Shown one piece after another: positions 6,823-12,074 of a stretch of DNA of 12,074 nt; the stretch's first letter is position 1, and each line of letters starts with the position of its first letter. Made by a program: the position numbers and the translations under genes. This DNA comes from Nitrospira sp. (GTDB lineage: Bacteria > Nitrospirota > Nitrospiria > Nitrospirales > Nitrospiraceae): NCBI GenBank assembly GCA_016873525.1, contig VGXD01000037.1, forward strand, positions 1 through 12,074, written 5' to 3'. Under the pieces are notes generated by a model. The model made no database searches. It had not been told where the DNA came from and saw only the letters and a list, made by a program, of their open reading frames with translations.

Positions 6823-8168
6823 ACCTCTCCGATTCGTCCGCCCCCAGACTGCCCCCGCAAAACATCGAAGCGGAGCAATCCGTCTTAGGCGCCATTCTGC
6901 TCGACAATGCGTCGATGGCCAAGGCCATGGAGGTCTTGACCGAGGAGAATTTCTACCGCACGGCCCATCGCAGAATTTACCAAGCCATGCTGGATCTTTC
7001 GGAGCACGGGGAGGCGATCGATCAGATTACGCTGACGGAGCACCTGAAGACCAAGGGCGATCTGGAGTCGGTCGGCGGGGCCGCCTACCTGGCGGAGCTG
7101 GTCCAGGTGGTTCCGACGGCGGCCAGCATCAAGTACCATTGCAAGATCGTGCGCGACAAAGCGCTCCTCCGTGACCTGATCACCACCTCCACCGAGGTGA
7201 TTGCTCGCGGCTACGACGGCACCTCGCAGGTGGACGAGCTGATCGATTTCGCGGAACGGTCCGTCTTCAGCCTGGCGCAGGGCAAGCTCGGCCGGACATT
7301 CACCCGCCTCAAGGACATCATCAAAGAAAGCCTGGATCTCGTCGATGCGCTCCACAAGCGGGGGAAAAGCGTCACCGGCGTGCCGACCGGGTTCGAGGAC
7401 CTCGACGAGCTGACCGCCGGCTTGCAGGCTTCCGATCTGGTGGTGATCGCCGGCCGTCCCAGCATGGGCAAGACGAGTCTGGCCCTCGGCATGGCCCAGA
7501 ATGCGGCGATCAAGCACCAGCAGAAGGTGGGGATTTTCAGCCTGGAAATGTCCAAGGAGCAACTCGTGCTGCGCATGTTGAGTTCGGAAGCCTCGGTGGA
7601 TTCCCATGCCCTGCGGATCGGGAAACTCCAGAAGGAAGACTGGTGGCGGCTGGCGGAGGCGGCCGGACGGCTGGAACAGGCGCCGATTTTCATCGACGAC
7701 ACGGGCGGGCTGACGGTGCAGCAGATGCGCGGGAAGGCCCGGCGGCTCAAGGCGGAAAGCGGCGGCCTCGATTTGCTGATCGTCGATTACCTCCAGCTCA
7801 TGCAAGGCCGCAGCGACGCCGAATCGCGCCAGCAGGAGATCTCGGATATCTCCCGCTCCCTGAAGGCCCTGGCCAAGGAGTTGCAGGTGCCCATCGTGGC
7901 GCTCTCCCAGTTGAGCCGAGCCGTGGAGGCCCGCAAACCGCCGATCCCCATGCTGGCCGACCTGCGGGAAAGCGGGGCGATCGAGCAGGATGCCGACGTC
8001 GTGATGTTTATCTACCGGGATGAGGTCTACAATTCCGATTCGGAGGAAAAGGGGATCGCCCAGATCATGGTGAAGAAGCATCGTAACGGGCCGACCGGCG
8101 ATGTGAAGCTGACCTTCCTCGACCGGTACGCCAAGTTCGGGGATTTCTCCGATCGCGAACAATCCTGA
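6819..8168 (+). CDS. dnaB: Replicative DNA helicase DnaB
   Basis: This is the hexameric 5'-3' helicase that unwinds DNA at the replication fork and recruits primase. The 449-residue length is normal. The DnaB N-terminal domain spans about 12-115 (LPPQNIEAEQSVLGAILLD, FYRTAHRRIY). A linker follows, and the RecA-type domain runs from about 180 to 445. Walker A is GRPSMGKTS at 212-220 with Lys218; Glu243 in FSLEMSKEQ is the catalytic glutamate. Walker B is LLIVDYLQLM with Asp323. The sensor-type Gln364 lies in ALSQLSR, and the KKHRNGPTG motif (Lys420, Arg422) provides the trans-acting finger. No intein interrupts the Walker A or other common insertion sites. The ATG at 6819 is the only plausible start because an in-frame stop lies at 6789. 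It follows hisZ by 72 bases. Confidence 0.98.
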   Translation: MNLSDSSAPRLPPQNIEAEQSVLGAILLDNASMAKAMEVLTEENFYRTAHRRIYQAMLDLSEHGEAIDQITLTEHLKTKGDLESVGGAAYLAELVQVVPTAASIKYHCKIVRDKALLRDLITTSTEVIARGYDGTSQVDELIDFAERSVFSLAQGKLGRTFTRLKDIIKESLDLVDALHKRGKSVTGVPTGFEDLDELTAGLQASDLVVIAGRPSMGKTSLALGMAQNAAIKHQQKVGIFSLEMSKEQLVLRMLSSEASVDSHALRIGKLQKEDWWRLAEAAGRLEQAPIFIDDTGGLTVQQMRGKARRLKAESGGLDLLIVDYLQLMQGRSDAESRQQEISDISRSLKALAKELQVPIVALSQLSRAVEARKPPIPMLADLRESGAIEQDADVVMFIYRDEVYNSDSEEKGIAQIMVKKHRNGPTGDVKLTFLDRYAKFGDFSDREQS

Positions 8169-8174
8169 GGCCGT

Positions 8175-8203
8175 TTGACACCCCTCCTGCGACCCCGTAT
8201 AAT
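8175..8203 (+). promoter_or_regulatory. Perfect consensus sigma70 promoter for the TPR lipoprotein gene
   Basis: TTGACA (8175-8180), exactly 17 bases, then TATAAT (8198-8203): both hexamers and the spacer match the sigma70 optimum. It lies six bases after the dnaB stop. Transcription should start at about 8210-8211, only two or three bases before a GTG that opens the longest reading frame (8213), which supports the downstream ATG at 8264 as the real start. Confidence 0.85.
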
Positions 8204-8263
8204 TTCTTCTACGTGAAAGACCAGTCCTCCCCATTTCCACCGATCAACAAGTTGCGGGGCCAG

Positions 8264-10120
8264 ATGGCGACGAACCCCATCCGTAGGCGCGAGGCACTGC
8301 CGTTGCGGTGGGTTCGGGCGGTGCTGAGCCTGCTCGCGATCCCATTCATTGTGGTGTCCTGTGCGACGGTTCCGCAGGCGGGTACCGGTCCCGGTCCGTC
8401 GCGTGACCGGGTGTCTACCCCCCCGGCCCCTGCCTCATCCGCCGCACATCCCACCGATCCCCGCGCGTATTACCATTTTCTCCTCGGCTACCAGGCCGAG
8501 CAGGCTCAGGATGCGGATCGGGCGACTCGGGAATACCTGCTCGCTCTCCGGGGCGACCCCACGTCGATTTTCCTCAAAACGCGCCTGGCCGCGCTGTATT
8601 TTTCGCTGGGAGACCTCCCGACGGCGGTCCGGTTCGCCGACCGTGTGGCCGAGTCGGACGTGCAGGAGGCGGCGACGCTGGCATTGATTGCAGGCATCTA
8701 TGCCGGAGCGGGGGAAGCCGACAAGGCCTTGGCTTTGTACGATCGGGCCATTGCGCAGAATCCGGAACACAACGAGGCCTATTTCTCGAAAGGCGTGCTG
8801 CTGGTTAACTTAAAGCGCCTCGAGGAGGCGGAACAGGTGTTCCAGCAGGGGATCGAGAAGGCCAAGGATTCACCGGTCGGCCATTACTATCTGGGGCGTA
8901 TTGCAGTCGAGGCGAAACAATTCGACCGCGCGGCGGCCAGCTTCGAGCGGGCGATCTCCGCGAATCCCACGTTTGAACCGGCCTACCTCGCGTTGGCGGG
9001 GGTCTATGAATCCCAGCAGCAGCGGGAACCGGCCGTGGCCGTGTATCGCCGGTACCTGCACGTCGTCAACCCGCGCAACAAGGACGTCCAGCAACACATC
9101 ATCCGGCTGTACCTCAACGACAAGCTGTATCGTGAGGCGCTTGCGGAGCTGGACGGCATGTTGAGCCTGGACCCCGACGATCTGGATGCGCAACTGCGCA
9201 TCGGCCTGATCTACGGTGAGATGAAGGACTATCCCAAGGCCATCGCGCAATTGAACAAAATTCTGGCGGTGCGGCCGGCGGAACTCAGGGTGCGGGATTA
9301 CCTGGCTTTCCTGTACGAGGAGCTGAAGGACTACGACCACGCAGTCGCCGCCTACGAGCAGAACCTGAAGCTGCAGCCCGCCTATGTCGACGGCCACATG
9401 CATCTTGGGTTTCTGCAATACCGGCTGAAACACTATCCGGATGCGATCGCCCATTTCACCGAGGCGGTGAAGCTGAATCCGAAACAGCCGGAAGGGCACC
9501 TGCTGCTGGGGCTTGCGCATGTGCAAACCGAGCAGTTTGTCCTGGCGACCAAGGCTTTCGAAGAGGGCGTTCGGTACAATCCCGGGAATCCGGACCTCCA
9601 TTTCAACCTCGGCACGGCTTACGACAAGCTGAACCGGTTCGACGAAGTGGTGAAAGCCATGGAGACCGCCCTTCGTCTGGACCCGCAACATGCGGATGCG
9701 CTCAATTATCTGGGCTACAGCTACACCGAGCGCGGGATCAAGATCGAGGAAGCCGTTTCCCTGATCCAGCGGGCGGTGATCTTGAAACCCAACAACGGGT
9801 ACTATGTGGACAGCCTGGGTTGGGCCTTCTTCAAGATGGGGCGGCTCGACGAGGCGCTCACGGAAATGAAGCGGGCAGCCTCGCTGGTCAAAGACGATCC
9901 GGTCATCTTCGAACACCTCGGCGAGGTCTATCTGCAACATGACCTCATTCCGGAAGCCAGGGAAGCCTGGCTCCATTCGTTGGAACTGGATCCGACCAAT
10001 CTCAAATTGATGGAACGGTTTCAGGGTCGAGGGATGGGGGACCCGACGTCGGAAGAACGTGTCCGGCAAGCCAAACGGCGTGTTTCACAGCACGGCTCCT
10101 CTCACGAGGCGACGCCTTGA
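8264..10120 (+). CDS. TPR-repeat lipoprotein (about 15 TPR units)
   Basis: A 618-residue predicted lipoprotein. After MATNPIRRRE comes a hydrophobic stretch ending in the lipobox VVSC with Cys33; Ala follows the Cys, so sorting to the outer membrane is expected. A Pro/Ser-rich linker extends to about 65. About 15 consecutive 34-residue TPR units then fill the protein to near residue 580, several with textbook ends such as LDPDD and LNPKQ. Late repeats include NYLGYSYTERG, DSLGWAFFKMG and EHLGEVYLQHD, typical of a common class of envelope TPR proteins. TPR arrays bind protein partners; no enzymatic domain is seen. The frame can be extended to a GTG at 8213, but the promoter places transcription start almost on it and the ATG gives a far better signal peptide. 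It precedes two pilin genes, so a role in pilus or surface assembly is possible; pilotins such as PilF/PilW and Tgl are shorter TPR lipoproteins. The specific role is unknown. Confidence 0.9.
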   Translation: MATNPIRRREALPLRWVRAVLSLLAIPFIVVSCATVPQAGTGPGPSRDRVSTPPAPASSAAHPTDPRAYYHFLLGYQAEQAQDADRATREYLLALRGDPTSIFLKTRLAALYFSLGDLPTAVRFADRVAESDVQEAATLALIAGIYAGAGEADKALALYDRAIAQNPEHNEAYFSKGVLLVNLKRLEEAEQVFQQGIEKAKDSPVGHYYLGRIAVEAKQFDRAAASFERAISANPTFEPAYLALAGVYESQQQREPAVAVYRRYLHVVNPRNKDVQQHIIRLYLNDKLYREALAELDGMLSLDPDDLDAQLRIGLIYGEMKDYPKAIAQLNKILAVRPAELRVRDYLAFLYEELKDYDHAVAAYEQNLKLQPAYVDGHMHLGFLQYRLKHYPDAIAHFTEAVKLNPKQPEGHLLLGLAHVQTEQFVLATKAFEEGVRYNPGNPDLHFNLGTAYDKLNRFDEVVKAMETALRLDPQHADALNYLGYSYTERGIKIEEAVSLIQRAVILKPNNGYYVDSLGWAFFKMGRLDEALTEMKRAASLVKDDPVIFEHLGEVYLQHDLIPEAREAWLHSLELDPTNLKLMERFQGRGMGDPTSEERVRQAKRRVSQHGSSHEATP

Positions 10121-10188
10121 ACGCTCGGCCATACCGCCCCGGACATTCAGGGAGAATCGCCGGTGGCGGGAAAGAGGTCGTGACGAGG

Positions 10189-10680
10189 ATGCGCGGACAG
10201 CAGGGCTTCACCCTGATCGAGCTGATGATCGTGGTGGCTATCATCGGCATCTTGGCGGCCATCGCCATTCCCACGTATTTAAGGTGGCAGGGGCAGACCC
10301 GCCAGGCTGAAGCCAAGGTCAATCTCAGCGGGATCTTCGCGTCGGAGGTGGCCTTCTTCGGCGCAAACTCGCGGTTCAGCGGCTTCCAGGAGATCGGCTT
10401 CTCGCTGGCCGGCTCGACCAATCGCTACACCTATCGGACGCAGACCACGACGGTCGCCGGCGGCGTGGTGACGGCCGGCACGATTGCGACAGATACCATC
10501 AATGCGGGAATCGGGACGGTGGCGGCTGACAACACGGTTGTGCCGGCGGCCTCCAGCGGGATGGGCTTTACGGCCACGGCCACGGCGAACCTGGACAACG
10601 ATCCGACCATCGACCAGTGGCACGTGAACGACCTCAAGCAGAACTTGCAGACTCCCGACACCAACGATGTGACCGGATAG
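10189..10680 (+). CDS. Type IV pilin-like protein, copy 1
   Basis: Predicted 163-residue type IV major pilin or pseudopilin. The prepilin leader is MRGQQG, cut by prepilin peptidase before Phe; the mature protein begins FTLIELMIVVAIIGILAAIAIP with Glu5, the hydrophobic helix that packs in the pilus core. The globular part is rich in Thr, Ala and Gly (YRTQTTTVAGGVVTAG), ends with a DNDPTIDQWHVND motif seen in delta-proteobacterial and Nitrospira-type pilins, and contains no cysteine, so there is no disulfide-closed D-region. The frame is open back to a TTG at 10117 overlapping the previous stop, but that would give an implausible leader. The ATG at 10189 is preceded by GAGG motifs at 10174 and 10185. 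It lies 68 bases after the TPR lipoprotein gene, with no own promoter seen. The mature protein has the same length as copy 2 and differs at 12 residues, all within the first 66. Confidence 0.92.
   Translation: MRGQQGFTLIELMIVVAIIGILAAIAIPTYLRWQGQTRQAEAKVNLSGIFASEVAFFGANSRFSGFQEIGFSLAGSTNRYTYRTQTTTVAGGVVTAGTIATDTINAGIGTVAADNTVVPAASSGMGFTATATANLDNDPTIDQWHVNDLKQNLQTPDTNDVTG
10366..10643 (+). repeat. Direct repeat copy A: near-identical tract inside pilin 1
   Basis: These 278 bases match 11175-11452 at a constant offset of 809 bases. My base-by-base comparison finds five mismatches (10401-10403, 10440, 10548), and the last 240 bases have only two. The adjoining coding sequence on either side is much more diverged, so the tract looks homogenised by recombination. 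Confidence 0.93.
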
Positions 10681-10734
10681 TCTTCCGGCTGGCATTACCT
10701 GGCCCTGGTCCGGTGCCCTCCTCACGCGTCATCC

Positions 10735-10755
10735 TCTTTTGACGTCCTCAAAAGA
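10735..10755. repeat. Inverted repeat, 8-bp perfect arms, 5-base loop
   Basis: TCTTTTGA (10735-10742) and TCAAAAGA (10748-10755) flank a CGTCC loop. The AT-rich stem is weak for a terminator of pilin 1, and the following T-run is interrupted. An operator or a weak terminator are both possible. Confidence 0.5.
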
Positions 10756-10757
10756 TT

Positions 10758-10771
10758 GACAAATTTTTGTC
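10758..10771. repeat. Palindrome GACAAA-TT-TTTGTC
   Basis: A 14-base near-continuous palindrome two bases after the previous inverted repeat, overlapping a TTGACA hexamer. The size and symmetry suit a dimeric repressor or activator site, but no regulator is identified. Confidence 0.4.
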
Positions 10772-10970
10772 CTTACAGGCGGAAAGTGGAGAACCGCTGG
10801 AATGTCTTTGCTCCGTGTTTGTCGAGAAATAAAGTATCAAGCCATTGTAATTAATAGAAAATTGTATCATGGAGGCTAAGTTGTATATCCGGCATGAAAT
10901 CTGCTGCGATAACGGGACAGAATAGCAGAAGCGTGGTTGTTCCAACGTGGCAACTGAGTACAGCTTAGCA

Positions 10971-10978
10971 AAGGGAGG
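10971..10978 (+). promoter_or_regulatory. Strong Shine-Dalgarno sequence of pilin 2
   Basis: AAGGGAGG ends seven bases before the ATG at 10986. It is the best ribosome binding site in the window and decides the start against an in-frame GTG at 10947. It suggests high-level translation, as expected for a major pilin. Confidence 0.85.
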
Positions 10979-10985
10979 AAAACAG

Positions 10986-11489
10986 ATGTTGAAGTCATTG
11001 CGCGATCAACGAGGCTTCACCCTCATCGAGTTGATGATTGTGGTGGCCATTATCGGCATCTTGGCGGCCATCGCCATCCCCAACTTTCTCAGGTATCAGG
11101 CCCAGGCACGCCAAGCCGAGGCCAAGAGTAATCTGAGCGGAATCTTCGTGGCCCAGACGGCCTTTTTCGGCGAGAACTCGCGGTTCAGCGGCTTCCAGGA
11201 GATCGGCTTTCAGCTGGCCGGCTCGACCAATCGCTACACCTATCGGACACAGACCACGACGGTCGCCGGCGGCGTGGTGACGGCCGGCACGATTGCGACA
11301 GATACCATCAATGCGGGAATCGGGACGGTGGCGGCTGACAACACGGTTGTGCCGGCAGCCTCCAGCGGGATGGGCTTTACGGCCACGGCCACGGCGAACC
11401 TGGACAACGATCCGACCATCGACCAGTGGCACGTGAACGACCTCAAGCAGAATTTACAGACCCCCGACACCAACGACGTCACGGGTTAA
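10986..11489 (+). CDS. Type IV pilin-like protein, copy 2 (probable major pilin)
   Basis: Predicted 167-residue type IV pilin. The leader MLKSLRDQRG (10 residues, basic) is cut before FTLIELMIVVAIIGILAAIAIP, with Glu5 conserved. The mature protein has 157 residues, as in copy 1. Differences from copy 1 lie at mature positions 23-66 (for example N-F for T-Y after the IP, and an uncharged Ala31 in place of Thr). Residues 67-157 are identical. There are no cysteines; the Thr/Ala/Gly-rich loop and the DNDPTIDQWHVND end are shared. The strong ribosome binding site, separate AT-rich upstream region and very stable terminator make this the likelier highly expressed pilin of the pair. Assembly proteins (PilB, PilC, PilQ, prepilin peptidase) are not in the window. 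Whether it builds a pilus or serves as a minor or pseudopilin cannot be decided from sequence. Confidence 0.93.
   Translation: MLKSLRDQRGFTLIELMIVVAIIGILAAIAIPNFLRYQAQARQAEAKSNLSGIFVAQTAFFGENSRFSGFQEIGFQLAGSTNRYTYRTQTTTVAGGVVTAGTIATDTINAGIGTVAADNTVVPAASSGMGFTATATANLDNDPTIDQWHVNDLKQNLQTPDTNDVTG
11175..11452 (+). repeat. Direct repeat copy B: near-identical tract inside pilin 2
   Basis: Partner of 10366-10643, with 273 of 278 positions identical in my comparison. Beyond its right end eight differences occur in 37 bases, none changing an amino acid. Confidence 0.93.
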
Positions 11490-11497
11490 GGTTGACT

Positions 11498-11543
11498 GGC
11501 CCTGGAAGGGGCGGACGGATGTCTGCCCCTTCCAGGGCCGTTT
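11498..11543 (+). terminator. Very strong hairpin terminator after pilin 2
   Basis: A 19-base-pair stem (11498-11516 with 11521-11539, a single G-U pair) closes on a four-base GGAT loop, starting eight bases after the pilin stop. Only a short T-run (11541-11543) follows, so termination would rely on the extreme stability of the stem. It could also protect the 3' end of the pilin mRNA. Confidence 0.8.
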
Positions 11544-11679
11544 CGTGGAGCCCAGGCAGCACCTTCACCACGGCCTATTCCCTGAGGCCTATCGATTCTG
11601 TCATTCCCCTTTTTGCTCAGCGTCGAGTTGGGACGGCCGGTGTGGAAAGGTGAGGCCATCGACGGAGACGCTGTCAAAC

Positions 11680-12074
11680 ATGGCTTCTTCCGACACCCAG
11701 TGTCTCTCCATGACGGACCAATCACTCACTCCTTCTGACCGGCCCCTCGCGCACTCTTGTCACGATTGGCCGGCCTGGCTGTTTCTCCTTGCCGGGCTGT
11801 TTGTGTTTTCGCCGTTGCTTGAAGGCGGGACGACCCATCTGGCAGTCATGGTCATCCGGCTGCTCATTCTTCTCCTCTTGGGCATCTACGTGATGAACGG
11901 GGTTCGGACTGGGGCCCTGACCCTTATGCCGTTCCCTGTCGGCCCGGCCGTGCTGGCCTATCTGCTCCTCGCCGTCCTATCGACCATTCGGTCGCCCTAT
12001 ACCCATCAGAGTGTGCAGTGGCTCATCGTGTTGCTCAGCTACGCGGTGTTGCTCTATTTGCTTGTGTCTTGGCT
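11680..12074 (+). CDS. O-antigen ligase/polymerase-like polytopic membrane protein (3' truncated by window)
   Basis: The first 131 residues of a membrane protein that runs off the right edge. After a polar 30-residue N-terminus, hydrophobic helices lie at about 33-46, 54-72, 87-102 and 112-130. The segment PFPVGPAVLAYLLLAVLSTIRSPY with the following QSVQWL resembles the N-terminal part of O-antigen ligase/polymerase (Wzy_C/WaaL-like) proteins, inner-membrane enzymes that transfer or polymerise lipid-linked glycans on the periplasmic side. The diagnostic periplasmic loop would lie outside the window. The ATG at 11680 has GGAG 12 bases upstream; an ATG at 11710 and a GTG at 11650 are alternatives, and the frame has no stop for a long way upstream. 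It is separated from pilin 2 by the terminator, so it is likely transcribed independently. Proteins of this family near pilin genes can be pilin-glycan ligases, which is a possibility only. Confidence 0.65.
   Translation, partial: MASSDTQCLSMTDQSLTPSDRPLAHSCHDWPAWLFLLAGLFVFSPLLEGGTTHLAVMVIRLLILLLLGIYVMNGVRTGALTLMPFPVGPAVLAYLLLAVLSTIRSPYTHQSVQWLIVLLSYAVLLYLLVSW

Larger units (their letters stand above)
10681..10985. other. AT-rich intergenic region between the two pilin genes
   Basis: This 305-base stretch holds no convincing gene. The first ~50 bases keep the GC-rich composition, and from about 10735 it becomes AT-rich, unlike the rest of the window. It contains two adjacent inverted repeats (10735-10755 and 10758-10771), a TTGACA at 10756 without a matching -10, a TATCAT at 10865-10870 that could be a -10 without a clear -35, and a strong ribosome binding site for pilin 2. 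An 18-codon frame at 10869-10925 has no ribosome binding site. It probably carries the promoter and leader of the second pilin, but I cannot place the start point. Confidence 0.6.

Noticed and set aside
7452..7480. Possible intein insertion at the dnaB Walker A motif
   Set aside because: The Walker A sequence is continuous and the protein is of normal length, so no intein is present.
10117..10188. N-terminal extension of pilin 1 from a TTG overlapping the previous stop
   Set aside because: It would place a 30-residue leader before the prepilin cleavage site; the ATG at 10189 gives a normal six-residue leader.
10798..10811. Possible sigma54 promoter (TGG...TTTGC) upstream of pilin 2
   Set aside because: The GG and GC elements are 9 bases apart rather than the required 10, and the flanking bases match poorly, although sigma54 control of pilins is common elsewhere.
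10869..10925. 18-codon frame in the pilin 2 leader
   Set aside because: It has no Shine-Dalgarno sequence and no sign of coding; such short frames arise by chance in AT-rich DNA.
10947..10985. N-terminal extension of pilin 2 from a GTG
   Set aside because: The extension would run through the strong ribosome binding site and lengthen the leader; the ATG at 10986 is perfectly placed.

Overview
The window is a GC-rich stretch of bacterial chromosome. Almost all of it is ordinary protein-coding sequence. I see no rRNA, tRNA, CRISPR array, insertion sequence or phage gene. The Gram-negative cell plan is clear: a MltD-type lytic transglycosylase, a lipobox TPR lipoprotein, type IV pilins and the start of an O-antigen ligase-like protein. 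Protein style and gene content resemble Nitrospirota (Nitrospira-like) or a related deep Gram-negative lineage, but this placement is an inference without any database search.

Layout. (1) At 1-763, the plus strand carries a membrane-anchored TPR protein of the YfgM type, cut at or just after its start codon. (2) At 804-2216, a minus-strand secreted lytic transglycosylase with a C-terminal LysM converges on it. (3) At 2217-2545 lies a 329-base divergent intergenic region with candidate promoters and small hairpins. (4) From 2546 to 8168, a plus-strand series of housekeeping genes follows: a class V aminotransferase, serA (15 bases apart, clearly an operon), hisZ and dnaB. The aminotransferase-SerA pair suggests the first two steps of serine synthesis; HisZ is the regulatory partner of a short HisG; DnaB is the replicative helicase. 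(5) A perfect sigma70-type promoter (TTGACA-N17-TATAAT, 8175-8203) starts a new unit with a 15-repeat TPR lipoprotein. (6) From 10189 to 11489 lie two type IV major-pilin-like genes in tandem, separated by an AT-rich regulatory-looking region and followed by a very strong hairpin terminator. (7) From 11680 to the right edge runs the start of a polytopic membrane protein resembling O-antigen ligase/polymerase (Wzy_C) proteins.

How they fit together: 2546-8168 is amino-acid biosynthesis and replication housekeeping, while 8175 to the end looks like a cell-surface module (outer-membrane TPR lipoprotein, pilins, polysaccharide or glycan ligase). The most notable signal is the pilin pair. The mature proteins have identical length (157 residues). 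The DNA is strongly diverged over the first ~160 bases, nearly identical over the next ~278 and diverged again in the last 37, which is the footprint of recent gene conversion. The dnaB leader holds a curious chain of two overlapping mini-reading-frames and an inverted repeat covering the start codon. I found no convincing undescribed multi-gene system; the surface module and the dnaB leader are the parts worth a second look.
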